Below, piece by piece: positions 17,312-26,373 of a DNA stretch of 64,000 nucleotides. The stretch comes from Pseudomonas sp. Q11 (lineage in GTDB: Bacteria > Pseudomonadota > Gammaproteobacteria > Pseudomonadales > Pseudomonadaceae): contig NZ_JAKNQY010000006.1 of the NCBI RefSeq assembly GCF_024494355.1, positions 186,001 to 250,000 on the forward strand, in the 5' to 3' direction. The first letter of the stretch is position 1. Each line of letters opens with the position of its first letter. The notes below the pieces were generated by a model. The model was not told the DNA's origin and made no database searches. It saw nothing but the letters and a program-made list of their open reading frames with translations. The position numbers and the translations under genes were made by a program.

Positions 17312-18655
17312 TCAGCGCAGTGGCAGCCCCCTGGTTTCTGGCATGCGCAGATAGACGACGGCACTGATGGCGCTGATCACCGCCAGGTAGATCCAGAACA
17401 AGTGCCCATAGCCCCAGCCGGCCATCGCGGCCATGAGATACGGTGCGGTTCCGCCAAACAACGTCACAGACAATGCGTACGGCAAGGCGATACCGGTCAC
17501 GCGAACTTCGGCCGGGAATTGTTCCGCCATGGTCACTGCAGAGGCTGCGCCGAAGCCTGTCATGATGACCATGGAGATGGTTTGCAGGATGGTCACTTCC
17601 GTCAGGCTGATGCCAGCATGCAACAGGCCGAAACTTGGCCACGCCCACAGCATCGACGCGACGGCGAATGCAATCAGCACCGGTCGGCGACCGACACGGT
17701 CGGCAAGTTTTCCGGCAAAAGGCAACAACACCAGTGACACCCCTACCGAGATCACGCCCGCCAGCAATGTGTCACGGATCGACATACCGGTGATTAGGTG
17801 GACCTGCGAGGGATAGCTCACCATCCATACATAGTTCAGTAAGTTGCCGGCCATGGCGATGCCGATCACCCGTATCGCATCTTTCCTGTGGCTGAAAAAC
17901 AGTTCACGCAACGGCCGCTTCTTGACGTTGCTCGCAGCTCGAGCCTTGAAGATTTCAGTCTCGCGCACCGAAAGGCGGATCCACAGCGCTATCAGTCCCA
18001 TCAAAGCGGCAATGATGAAAGCAACGCGCCAACCCCAGTCGTTCAACGCAGTGTCACTGCCCAGTGACGCAAGACCAAAGCCCAGCAGGAACGAGACCAT
18101 GGTCCCGGCATTGATTGCGAACCATTGCCAGGAGCCGGCGAATGCGCGGCGGTGTGCAGGTGCCGACTCGATCAAGAACGCCGAAGCGGAGCCGAATTCA
18201 CCGCCAGCGGAAAACCCCTGAACCAGGCGCGCTAAGACCAGAATGATCGGTGCGGCAATTCCGATACTGTCATAGCTGGGGCAAATGCCGATGACCAACG
18301 AGGCCAGCGACATCAGCAGGATAGAAAGCGTCAGGCCTTTCTTACGTCCGTAGCGGTCGGCTACCTGGCCGAGAATCGCACCACCAATAGGCCGCATGAT
18401 GAAGCCGACGGCAAAGATCGCCAACACCGACAGCAAGCTGGTAAGACTATCCCCTGCCGGGAAGAACTGCCGGGCAAGGATGGAAGAGAACGTGGCATAA
18501 ATCACCCAGTCGGTATATTCGACGATGGTGCCAAGCGTTGCGGCGACGATGGCCTTTTTTTCGCCGTTGGTCAGTTGTCGGCCTTGAACATTCGCGCTGG
18601 CACCTGATGCAGACTCCGGTGCCACTGCAGTCATTAAACTATTCTCGCTATTCAT
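17312..18655 (-). CDS. MFS transporter, metabolite:H+ symporter (MHS) type
   Basis: 447 aa, twelve predicted membrane segments. Motifs typical of the MHS subfamily (ShiA, KgtP, ProP): ATLGTIVEYTDWVIY in segment 1, GQVADRYGRKKGL in loop 2-3, LVQGFSAGGEFGSA, and the repeat motif GKLADRVGRRPVL. These carry organic acids or osmolytes; the substrate here is unknown. A GGGAG ribosome site precedes ATG 18655. Divergent from the aldehyde dehydrogenase gene across 307 bases, so the two may be co-regulated and share a substrate. Confidence 0.88.
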   Translation of the reverse strand: MNSENSLMTAVAPESASGASANVQGRQLTNGEKKAIVAATLGTIVEYTDWVIYATFSSILARQFFPAGDSLTSLLSVLAIFAVGFIMRPIGGAILGQVADRYGRKKGLTLSILLMSLASLVIGICPSYDSIGIAAPIILVLARLVQGFSAGGEFGSASAFLIESAPAHRRAFAGSWQWFAINAGTMVSFLLGFGLASLGSDTALNDWGWRVAFIIAALMGLIALWIRLSVRETEIFKARAASNVKKRPLRELFFSHRKDAIRVIGIAMAGNLLNYVWMVSYPSQVHLITGMSIRDTLLAGVISVGVSLVLLPFAGKLADRVGRRPVLIAFAVASMLWAWPSFGLLHAGISLTEVTILQTISMVIMTGFGAASAVTMAEQFPAEVRVTGIALPYALSVTLFGGTAPYLMAAMAGWGYGHLFWIYLAVISAISAVVYLRMPETRGLPLR

Positions 18656-18962
18656 TTCTACGGCTCCCGTGGGCGCTATTATTATTGACCTTTAGTCGCG
18701 GCCTCGTTTTGTTACGGGTTAATACTGCTATTGACCCGTCCCCCCGGTGAATCGAGATTTTCGCCCTGTACAGTTGACTAAATCTCAATGTATAGGCATC
18801 TATCGAATATCTCAGGCTGTTTGAAGTCGTTTGATATTTGCTCAATCGCCAACGCCATAAAACTCAGTTGAGCCCTAGAGCGCCTCTGGATGTAATAGGT
18901 ATTCGTAATGGAGTTTTGAACAATAAAGGCGAGCCTCACTGCAGTTTTAGAGGAGACACACA
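18656..18962. other. Divergent promoter region between MFS transporter and aldehyde dehydrogenase
   Basis: 307 bases. Must hold promoters for both genes. A partial dyad ACGGGT...ACCCGT lies at about 18714-18741 and could be an operator. An AGAGGAGA ribosome site ends the region before the dehydrogenase. Confidence 0.45.
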
Positions 18963-20396
18963 ATGTTTGTAAAAGTTAACAGCTTCGTCGATGGCCGCTC
19001 CTTGGAGCCGGCTGACGGGCAGTATGTCGACAAGATCGATCCACGCACCGGTGCCAAGATCAGCGAAATCGCCAACAGCGGGCCGAAGGATGTGGCACAG
19101 GCCATCGAGTCGGCAGCCTCGGCGCTGCAAGGCTGGCGTGACATGCGCCCCGCCGAGCGCGGACGCATCCTCAACGAGCTCGGGCGCCTCATCCGTCAAA
19201 GCGAAAGCACCCTGGGCGCGCTGGAAAAAGCCGACACCGGCAAACCCGGCAGCGAAATGCTGGCACTGATGGACCTGACCGCCCAGTACTTCGAGTTTTA
19301 TGGTGGCATCGTCAACGTCATGGACGGGGACGTCATCAACCAGGGCCCTGACTATCACATTTATACACGTCGAGATCCCTTTGGCGTGATTGGGGTCATC
19401 CTGCCCTGGAACGCTCCGCTCCATCAGGCAGCGCGCGCTATCGCGCCCGCCCTCGCTACCGGTAACACCGTGGTAGCCAAACCCTCCGAACACACCTCTG
19501 CCTCACTGGTGGAACTGGCGCGCATTGCCGTGCAAGCCGGAGTGCCCGCCGGCGTCTTCAACGTCATCGTGGGTAAAGGCAGCGTGATCGGTCCCGCCAT
19601 GGCGCACAACCCGCACATCCGCAAGATCTCCTTTACTGGCGGCCTGCGCGCGGGCCAGGAGTTGGGACACATCGCCGCCGATCGCATCCTGCCGCTGACC
19701 CTCGAACTGGGCGGCAAATCTGCCAACATCGTATTCGACGACGCCAACCTCGATGCGGCCGCCAAAGGCTCGACCAAGGCATTTACTTGGAACAGCGGCC
19801 AATGGTGTGCGGCAGGCACGCGGTTACTGGTTCAGGAGAACATCCATGACCTCTTCGTCGACAAGCTGATCGCCGAGGTAAGCGCCTTGCGCGTCGGCCC
19901 GGAGGATGACTCGACGTCCGGTCCGATTACCACTCGCGCGCAGTTCGAGAAGATTCAAAGCTATTTCGCCATCGCTGAACGCGAGGGGCTGAAGCCGGTA
20001 ATCGGCGGCAAGGTGGCCACGCGAGCGGGTTATGAAAACGGTTGGTATATCGAACCGACGGTCTACACCGGTGTAACCAACAATATGACCCTGGCACGCG
20101 AGGAGATCTTCGGGCCCATCGTCTGCGTCATTCCCTTCAAGGATGAGTCCGATGCGCTGCGGATCGCCAACGACAGCGAATTCGGTCTCGGAGCCGGCAT
20201 CTGGAGCCGTGACATCGGCCGGGTGCATCGGGTTGCGGCGCAGCTGGAGGCCGGCCGAATTGTCGTCAACGAGTACAGCGGCGGTTTCGTCCAGACGCCT
20301 TGCGGTGGTTTCAAGCAAAGTGGCTACGGTCGCGAGCAAGGTATCGACGCCCTCTCCCACTATACCCAGCTCAAGTCTGTAATCATCCGACTATAA
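18963..20396 (+). CDS. NAD(P)-dependent aldehyde dehydrogenase
   Basis: 477 aa, normal length. It oxidises an aldehyde to the acid. Catalytic Asn150 (PWNAPL), Glu248 (LELGGKSAN) and Cys282 (SGQWCAAG) are all in place, with the FTGG cofactor motif slightly changed (SFTGGLRAGQ). The C-terminal block GGFKQSGYGREQG is standard. It is followed by a strong terminator, so it is transcribed alone. The nearby LysR gene, the 3-hydroxyisobutyrate-dehydrogenase-type enzyme and the acyl-CoA operon downstream suggest a shared catabolic role, but the aldehyde cannot be named. Confidence 0.92.
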   Translation: MFVKVNSFVDGRSLEPADGQYVDKIDPRTGAKISEIANSGPKDVAQAIESAASALQGWRDMRPAERGRILNELGRLIRQSESTLGALEKADTGKPGSEMLALMDLTAQYFEFYGGIVNVMDGDVINQGPDYHIYTRRDPFGVIGVILPWNAPLHQAARAIAPALATGNTVVAKPSEHTSASLVELARIAVQAGVPAGVFNVIVGKGSVIGPAMAHNPHIRKISFTGGLRAGQELGHIAADRILPLTLELGGKSANIVFDDANLDAAAKGSTKAFTWNSGQWCAAGTRLLVQENIHDLFVDKLIAEVSALRVGPEDDSTSGPITTRAQFEKIQSYFAIAEREGLKPVIGGKVATRAGYENGWYIEPTVYTGVTNNMTLAREEIFGPIVCVIPFKDESDALRIANDSEFGLGAGIWSRDIGRVHRVAAQLEAGRIVVNEYSGGFVQTPCGGFKQSGYGREQGIDALSHYTQLKSVIIRL

Positions 20397-20417
20397 GTCT
20401 TGGCTACACGAGATACA

Positions 20418-20448
20418 AAAAGGGCGCAGCCAGTGGCTGCGCCCTTTT
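20418..20448 (+). terminator. Rho-independent terminator after the aldehyde dehydrogenase
   Basis: A perfect 14-base stem (AAAAGGGCGCAGCC / GGCTGCGCCCTTTT) with a 3-base loop, 21 bases after the stop codon. Confidence 0.92.
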
Positions 20449-20674
20449 CGTTTACGTGGCTGAGTCTCTTATTGTTGTCAGGCGCTGCAACACGCCCCAT
20501 TGGCGGCGATCGTAGAAATCGCGCAACCCCGCACGACAATCGATTAAAACGTGCGGCCACCTTGAGTTTTTATCAAGCGTTTACTTTATTGTTGGGAGAC
20601 GCCGGGCAATTAAATAGACTCCGCGTCCTCGTTACTTCCACTACAGTGATTTCCAACAACAAGAGATGACTTCC

Positions 20675-21580
20675 ATGGACCGTTTGCCGCCACTGAATGC
20701 CATTCGCGCATTCGAGTCCGTAGCGCGTCATTTGAGCATCACCCATGCCGCCGATGAGCTGAATGTCACCCCGGGCGCGGTCAGCCGGCAGATACGCGCG
20801 CTCGAGGAGTTTCTCGGGCTCGATCTGTTGGTCCGGGGGCATCGGCAAATCACCTTGACCCACTCTGGTGAACAATATTTTCGTGCGGTGGCGAGGGTGA
20901 TCGAAGACTTGCGCGGCGCCACGAAGAAACTCATGTCGCCGCCTCTGCGTCGGCAAATCAAGGTACGCGCCTACACCACGTTTGCCATGCAATGGCTGAT
21001 ACCCAGGCTTGCCAGTTTTCACGCTGAACATCCGAAGATCGAGGTGTTGTTGACCGCATCGCTCGATCCGGTCGACTTTTACAAGGAAGACATTGATGCC
21101 GCGATCCGTCTCGGTGCCGGGGAATGGCCCAATTGCAACTGTTACGTGTTGAGCGATAACCGTCTTGCGCCGGTCTGCAGCCCTTCCCTTTTGCAGCACG
21201 GCCCGGGTCTGAACACACCCGCCGACATTGCGCAGTACACCATGCTGCATTCGATCGCCAGACCCGAGGACTGGCGCTACTGGCTCGAGGCAAGTGGCGT
21301 GAGCCGCGACGTCGATGCGCTTGCCGGCATGTCATATCAGAGTTCTTCGATGGTCTATGCCGCCGCTGCCGGTGGCCAGGGCATTGCCATGGCGCAGTTG
21401 TTCCTGGTCGAGAAGGAGCTGCGAGACGGCACCCTGATCAGGCCTTTCGAGCAAATCGTCGACATGGGCGTGTACACCTATTATCTGCTCACGCCCAGGC
21501 ACCGCGAAGAGAGCGATGACACCCGGGTTTTTCGCGAGTGGATCCTTGAACAGGCACGTTTGACCCGTGAAATCGCTTGA
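20675..21580 (+). CDS. LysR-family transcriptional regulator (GcvA-like branch)
   Basis: 301 aa. PPLNAIRAFESVARHLSIT with AADELNVTPGAVSRQIRALEE is the GcvA/AmpR type of DNA-binding domain. An ATG nine bases upstream (20666) is in frame, but AAGAG is too close to it; the same AAGAG is correctly spaced for 20675. Transcribed toward the dehydrogenase-type gene starting at 21675 and the acyl-CoA operon, which it probably controls. Confidence 0.87.
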   Translation: MDRLPPLNAIRAFESVARHLSITHAADELNVTPGAVSRQIRALEEFLGLDLLVRGHRQITLTHSGEQYFRAVARVIEDLRGATKKLMSPPLRRQIKVRAYTTFAMQWLIPRLASFHAEHPKIEVLLTASLDPVDFYKEDIDAAIRLGAGEWPNCNCYVLSDNRLAPVCSPSLLQHGPGLNTPADIAQYTMLHSIARPEDWRYWLEASGVSRDVDALAGMSYQSSSMVYAAAAGGQGIAMAQLFLVEKELRDGTLIRPFEQIVDMGVYTYYLLTPRHREESDDTRVFREWILEQARLTREIA

Positions 21581-21674
21581 GTTTTTTTCAACCCAGCCGA
21601 GCCAATAACTCCTTTGTCGCACGGTAATAGCCGCGCCTAGGATGATGTCTTCCCGATAATAAGGACGACACGCC

Positions 21675-22613
21675 ATGAGCTCACTTCCTACGCATTCAGC
21701 CGCTTCATTGAACGAAACCATCGGTTTCATCGGGTTGGGGGCCATGGGCCAGAAAATGGCCCACCACTTGCTCGATCACGGGTATGGCCTGAGCCTCTAC
21801 GACCCCAATCCGCAAGTATTGGGGCCCTTGCTCGCACGCGGAGCGCACAACCATGGCAGCCCCCGCGATGTCGCCAATCACGCCCGGATCGTCCTGATTT
21901 GCGTTCCGACCCCGGATATCGTCGAGCATGTGGTGCTGGGCGACGCCGGGATCATCCACGGTGAACAGGTGGAAATCCTGGTGGACCACTCGACCACCGG
22001 CCCAAGTATGGCCAGGCGTGTGGCGCTGGCGCTACGCGAACGCGGCATCCAGGCCTTGGACGCGCCCTTGGCTGGAGGCGTAGCAGGTGCACTCAACGGC
22101 ACCCTTTCGGTGATGGTTGGGGGGGACAAGAGCGCTTATCAACAGTGCGAACCGGTGTTCGCTTGTTTCGGCAAAAAAATCGAGCATATCGGCACAACGC
22201 CTGGCCTGGGCCAGACCTTGAAACTGGTCAACAACATGATTGTTGGAGCAACCTTGGTAGCCACCAGCGAAGCGCTGTTATTCGGGATCAAGTCCGGACT
22301 CGACCCCAGACAAATGCTGGAGATGCTCAACGCAAGCACCGCGCGCAGCTTTAGCAGCGAACAGATACTGGCCGGTACCGTGATGCAGCGAGAATTCGAT
22401 TTCGGCTTTCGCCTGGACCTGATGCGCAAGGATGTACGGCTGTTTCTCGCCGAAGCGGAAAACATCGGCACACCGGCCTTCACCTGCGCCGTGGTCAAGC
22501 AATTCTTCGATCAGGCCATGAACGAAGGTGACGCCGCCCGCGACATGACCCACGTAGTCAAAGTGATCGAGAAAATGGCCGGCGCAACCATCGACGGGCA
22601 GACCTCTTCATAG
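21675..22613 (+). CDS. 3-hydroxyisobutyrate dehydrogenase-family NAD(P)-dependent oxidoreductase
   Basis: 312 aa. A beta-hydroxyacid dehydrogenase that oxidises or reduces the hydroxyl group of 3-hydroxyisobutyrate, tartronate semialdehyde or related acids. The nucleotide loop GFIGLGAMG, the substrate motif DAPLAGGVAGA (normally DAPVSGG) and the catalytic Lys in LKLVNNMIVG are present. The ribosome site AAGGA precedes ATG 21675. Located between a LysR gene and the six-gene acyl-CoA operon; 246 bases separate it from the latter. Confidence 0.88.
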   Translation: MSSLPTHSAASLNETIGFIGLGAMGQKMAHHLLDHGYGLSLYDPNPQVLGPLLARGAHNHGSPRDVANHARIVLICVPTPDIVEHVVLGDAGIIHGEQVEILVDHSTTGPSMARRVALALRERGIQALDAPLAGGVAGALNGTLSVMVGGDKSAYQQCEPVFACFGKKIEHIGTTPGLGQTLKLVNNMIVGATLVATSEALLFGIKSGLDPRQMLEMLNASTARSFSSEQILAGTVMQREFDFGFRLDLMRKDVRLFLAEAENIGTPAFTCAVVKQFFDQAMNEGDAARDMTHVVKVIEKMAGATIDGQTSS

Positions 22614-22859
22614 CCTCACCCTCCCCCTTTTCTGGATGCGGGCAAGCTGACTTCGCCCGCTGCTTTCAAGGCATAAAATAAACCAGACGAGCCGGTAAGG
22701 CCCGCCTTCGTGTGCATAGCTCGATGCGCCCCTCTGCCACTACTGGTTTGATTTTTTCTCAATTCAACCGCGTTTTTATATCGTTTGTCGCCCATTGAGG
22801 CGTATCCGAACATACCTCCAGACGTTCGCTATCGAGCGTCAAGAAAAACAGGAGGTCAC

Positions 22860-23219
22860 ATGAACAGTCCGTCACCTATCTGGACATCCACCACGCCGCC
22901 CGGTCTTGCTGCATCGCGGCATCTGGCCAATGACGAAATCTTCTTTCCTGCGGTACTTGCCGATTCGCCCCTGGCCGATCAGTTCCAGGACACCACCCTG
23001 AGCGTGGAAGGCCGCGTGTACAGCTTCACCATCATGCACCCCAGCCCCAAGAGCGGACTCAACCCCTTCGTTCTGGCCTACGTCGACCTGCCCGGCCCGG
23101 TCCGCCTGTTCGGCCGCCTCAATGGCAGCAGCGGCCGTCCGTTCATTGGCGAAAAATGCCGTGTGATTGCCGACGAGACTTTCGGTTACGTATTCGAATC
23201 TCTGGAGGTACGTCCATGA
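22860..23219 (+). CDS. DUF35 OB-fold protein, partner of a thiolase
   Basis: 119 aa. DUF35 proteins pair with thiolase-like enzymes and hold an OB fold; many also carry an N-terminal zinc ribbon. Here the OB fold is clear (VEGRVYSFTIMHPSP, FVLAYVDLPGPVRLFGRL), but only one Cys is present, so the zinc ribbon is missing. ATG 22860 follows a near-perfect AGGAGGT; a longer frame would bury that site. Its stop overlaps the thiolase start by four bases (ATGA), strong evidence of a coupled complex. Confidence 0.85.
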   Translation: MNSPSPIWTSTTPPGLAASRHLANDEIFFPAVLADSPLADQFQDTTLSVEGRVYSFTIMHPSPKSGLNPFVLAYVDLPGPVRLFGRLNGSSGRPFIGEKCRVIADETFGYVFESLEVRP

Positions 23220-24361
23220 TCCAGATGCATGTGATGGGCGCCGCGATGACGCCCTTCGGCCGCCACGTTGGAGTGATGGCACCGGAGCTTGCCCAGCGAG
23301 CGATTCTTGACGCGGTGGCAGACTCTGGAATCACCCTGGCCGACATCCAGGCGGTTTATTGCGCCAATGTGTTAGGCGGGATGATTCTCGGCCAGGTGAT
23401 CCTGCGTGACCTGGGCCTCAAGGGCATACCGGTCTACAACATCGAAAACGCCTGCGCCAGCGGCGCCACTGCAGTCCACCTGGCTCGGCATGCACTCATG
23501 GCCGGGCAATACGAGCGGGTACTGGTGTTTGGCATCGAACAATTGACCGCGCTGGGCGGAGGCACCATCCCCATGCAGCGCAACGATCGCATGACCGACC
23601 TGTACGCCACCGCCGGTATGGTTCTGCCGGCGGTGTACGCCATGCGTGCAACCCGCTTTATTCATGAGCGCGACGCCAAGCCGGCCGACCTCGCGGCGGT
23701 CGCAGTGAAAAACCGCCACCATGGTTCGCTCAATGAATATGCGCAGCAGCGTACCGAAGTCACCCTGGAACAGGTGCTGAGTTCACGGATGATCGCCGAC
23801 CCGTTGACCCTGTTGCAGTGCTGCCCGTCGCAAGTCGATGGCGCCGCCGCAATGGTGCTCGGAACGCAGCCGGGGCCACAGGCCAAAGCAGTCAAGGTGA
23901 TGGGGTCGATCATTGTCTCGGGCATGCGCGAAACCGGTGATGACGACATTCTCGATGCCGAAATCACCGCACGCGCGGCGCGCCTGGCCTATGAGCAAGC
24001 CGGGGTTGCGCCCGCCGACATCGGCGTGGTCGAGCTGCATGACGCCTTCACTATCGCCGAACTGCTCTATTACGAAGCCCTCGGCCTGGCGGCGCCGGGC
24101 GAAGCGGTGTCGCTGTTGCACTCGGGTGCCACCGAGCTTGGTGGCCGCGTACCGGTCAACCCAAGCGGCGGTCTGCTTGCCAAGGGCCATCCGCTGGGCG
24201 CCACCGGCGTCGCGCAAATGGTCGAGCTGACCTGGCAATTGCAAGGGCGCGCCGGCAGTCGTCAAGCCGGCACACCGAAGCTGGGCCTGGCGCAATGCAC
24301 CGGAGGCGGTATCGCTGGCGTCGATCACGCCGCCTCTGCCGTCCACATTCTGGGAGTTTGA
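23216..24361 (+). CDS. Thiolase-family enzyme (SCP-x type, DUF35-linked)
   Basis: 381 aa. Nucleophile Cys80 in NACASGATA, ELHDAFT, and the GHPLGATG His motif are in place, as in SCP-x/lipid-transfer thiolases. With a DUF35 partner directly upstream it may cleave a 3-ketoacyl-CoA, or act like the Ltp2-DUF35 aldolases of steroid side chains; the retained Cys and His favour true thiolysis. The start ATG 23216 overlaps the DUF35 stop. Second gene of the operon. Confidence 0.88.
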   Translation: MIQMHVMGAAMTPFGRHVGVMAPELAQRAILDAVADSGITLADIQAVYCANVLGGMILGQVILRDLGLKGIPVYNIENACASGATAVHLARHALMAGQYERVLVFGIEQLTALGGGTIPMQRNDRMTDLYATAGMVLPAVYAMRATRFIHERDAKPADLAAVAVKNRHHGSLNEYAQQRTEVTLEQVLSSRMIADPLTLLQCCPSQVDGAAAMVLGTQPGPQAKAVKVMGSIIVSGMRETGDDDILDAEITARAARLAYEQAGVAPADIGVVELHDAFTIAELLYYEALGLAAPGEAVSLLHSGATELGGRVPVNPSGGLLAKGHPLGATGVAQMVELTWQLQGRAGSRQAGTPKLGLAQCTGGGIAGVDHAASAVHILGV

Positions 24362-24362
24362 G

Positions 24363-25127
24363 ATGAACACAAGAAATTTCAATACGACACAGGTCGCCGC
24401 GATCACCGGCGCCGCTCGCGGCATCGGCTTGGCAATCGCCGAACGACTGGCGCGCCAAGGAGTGTTTGTCTATCTGTTGGACCGCGACGAAGCAGCCCTC
24501 GCCGCAAGCATTGATGCCTTGACCGGGCATGGGTTGAAGGTCGCCGGCATTGCGTTGGATCTGACCGAAGGTGAGGCCGTCAACGCAGCGTTTGCGCGGA
24601 TCCACGAAGCCCATGGGTCGCTCGACTTTCTGGTCAATAACGCCGGCGTGGTCAGAGACAAGCGTTTCCTGAGCATGACCGAGCAGGACTGGGACTTGGT
24701 CGTCGATACCAACCTGCGCGCTCAGTTCCTGTGCTGCAAGGCCGCCCTGCCGTTGATGCTGGAAAAACGCTTCGGCCGTATCGTCAACATGTCCTCCAGG
24801 GCCTGGCTCGGCGGTTTCGGCCAGGCCAACTACTCGGCGGCCAAGGGCGGCGTGGTGAGCTTGACCCGCAGCCTGGCCATCGAGTTCGCCGCCAAGGGCA
24901 TAACCGTCAATGCCATCGCGCCCGGCATTGTCGATACCCCGCTGTTCCAGGGCTTCGCCACGGACGTGCAGGCAAAACTCAAGGAAACCGTACCGGTAAA
25001 ACGCATCGGTACCCCCGAGGACATCGCCAACGCCGTGGAATTTTTCCTCGATCCGGCCAGCGCCTATGTGACCGGACAAACCTTGTATGTCTGTGGCGGA
25101 CGCAGTTTGTCGTCGGCCAGTGTTTGA
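24363..25127 (+). CDS. SDR-family 3-hydroxyacyl-CoA dehydrogenase / FabG-like
   Basis: 254 aa. Classical SDR with TGAARGIG, VNNAGV, Ser in VNMSSRAWLGG and the YSAAK catalytic pair, followed by PGIVDTPLF. In this operon (thiolase before, enoyl-CoA hydratase after) it most likely oxidises a 3-hydroxyacyl-CoA to the 3-ketoacyl-CoA. It begins one base after the thiolase stop codon. Confidence 0.88.
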   Translation: MNTRNFNTTQVAAITGAARGIGLAIAERLARQGVFVYLLDRDEAALAASIDALTGHGLKVAGIALDLTEGEAVNAAFARIHEAHGSLDFLVNNAGVVRDKRFLSMTEQDWDLVVDTNLRAQFLCCKAALPLMLEKRFGRIVNMSSRAWLGGFGQANYSAAKGGVVSLTRSLAIEFAAKGITVNAIAPGIVDTPLFQGFATDVQAKLKETVPVKRIGTPEDIANAVEFFLDPASAYVTGQTLYVCGGRSLSSASV

Positions 25128-25137
25128 GGGGAGCGCC

Positions 25138-25944
25138 ATGTCAGTCTCAATGCAAATACAGGGTGCGGTTGCGCTGATTACACTTGATCGCCCGCAGGCC
25201 TTGAATGCCCTGGACCTGGAGTCGCTCCAGGCCCTTCGCGAGCACCTGATGCATGTGCGCGACAACCCTGCGCTGCGCGTCGCCGTCATCACCGGCGCTG
25301 GCGAGCGGGCGTTCTGCGTCGGAGCAGACCTTAAAAGTACCCGTTCTTCGTCCGCCTCATATGCCCAGGCGCTGTTCCTGGCCAATGAACCTGCGGCGGA
25401 TGCCGGACTGTACATCCGCTTGATGGACCTCACCGACCTTGACCTCCACAAGCCGCTGATTGCCGCGGTCAATGGTCACTGCCTGGGTGGTGGTCTGGAG
25501 CTGGCGTTGCAATGCGACTTGCGCATCGCCAGCAGCAGCGCCTCCTTCGGGCTGCCCGAGGCTGCCGTGGGCTCTATCCCGGCAGTCAGTGGTTTGCATC
25601 GGCTGATCCGGGCGATACCGACGGCCCCTGCCATGCAGATGGCCCTGACCGGGCAACGCATCGATGCATATCAAGCACTGAGTATTGGCCTGATCTCCGA
25701 ACGCCTGGACAGCCACGAGGCATTGCTGGCGCGCGTCATGGACCTCGCCGAGCGCATTGCACAGCAGGCGCCCCTGGCCATACAGGCACTGCAAACCTTA
25801 TCACGCAGCACAGCGCACCTCAGCGACCGCGATGCCCAGCGTTTGACCGAGCTGTATTGGGGGGTGCTGCGCGAGACCGAAGATCGTATCGAGGGCCGTC
25901 AAGCCTTTGCCGAGAAACGTGTGCCGCACTACAAGGGCCGCTAG
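25138..25944 (+). CDS. Enoyl-CoA hydratase/isomerase-family protein
   Basis: 268 aa crotonase. The oxyanion-hole pieces FCVGADLK and GHCLGGGLELALQCD are clear. The first catalytic Glu is kept (GLPEAAVGSIP), but the second, normally in an AxEMxLTG stretch, reads AMQMALTGQR, so it is Gln. Such members can be hydratases with changed activity, isomerases or hydrolases. ATG 25138 has GGGGAG ahead. Presumed step: hydration of an enoyl-CoA before the SDR and thiolase steps. Confidence 0.87.
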   Translation: MSVSMQIQGAVALITLDRPQALNALDLESLQALREHLMHVRDNPALRVAVITGAGERAFCVGADLKSTRSSSASYAQALFLANEPAADAGLYIRLMDLTDLDLHKPLIAAVNGHCLGGGLELALQCDLRIASSSASFGLPEAAVGSIPAVSGLHRLIRAIPTAPAMQMALTGQRIDAYQALSIGLISERLDSHEALLARVMDLAERIAQQAPLAIQALQTLSRSTAHLSDRDAQRLTELYWGVLRETEDRIEGRQAFAEKRVPHYKGR

Positions 25945-25962
25945 GTGGCCCGAGGAGCGATC

Positions 25963-26373
25963 ATGCAATTGAATAATCCCTTTCTTCAAGGCCTGGGCGT
26001 CACGTTGGTCCGCTGGACGCCGGGAGAGACCGAATTCAAGCTGCTCATCGCCGAGCGACACCTCAACCGTCAGGGCGCCTTGCACGGTGGGATGATCGCC
26101 ACGCTGATGGACGCGGCGTGCGGCTATGCAGGCTTGCACACTGACGAAGGCGAAGCAGAGGTCCATGGACTCACCGCGATGTTGAACATTGCCTACCTGC
26201 AACCGGCATTCGAGGGGAGCGTTACCGCATTAGGCCGGGTTCGCCGCGCCGGCAGAAGCCTTTACTTCGCCGAAGCCGAGCTGCTGTCCGACACCGGAGT
26301 TCTTCTGGCCACCGCCCAAGGCACCTTCAAGAAACCCCGGGCGTCGATCCGAGGAGGTCATCATGTTACGTAA
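25963..26373 (+). CDS. PaaI-type hotdog thioesterase
   Basis: 136 aa. The hotdog-fold signature LNRQGALHGGMIATLMDAAC contains the HGG loop and the catalytic acidic residue. PaaI-like thioesterases release CoA from stalled acyl-CoA esters. ATG 25963 has GAGGAG at the right distance; an upstream in-frame GTG would lie before that site. Ends 11 bases inside the CoA-transferase gene, so the two are coupled. Confidence 0.86.
   Translation: MQLNNPFLQGLGVTLVRWTPGETEFKLLIAERHLNRQGALHGGMIATLMDAACGYAGLHTDEGEAEVHGLTAMLNIAYLQPAFEGSVTALGRVRRAGRSLYFAEAELLSDTGVLLATAQGTFKKPRASIRGGHHVT

Noticed and set aside
24156..25472. 438-codon frame on the minus strand
   Set aside because: Antisense to the SDR and enoyl-CoA hydratase genes.
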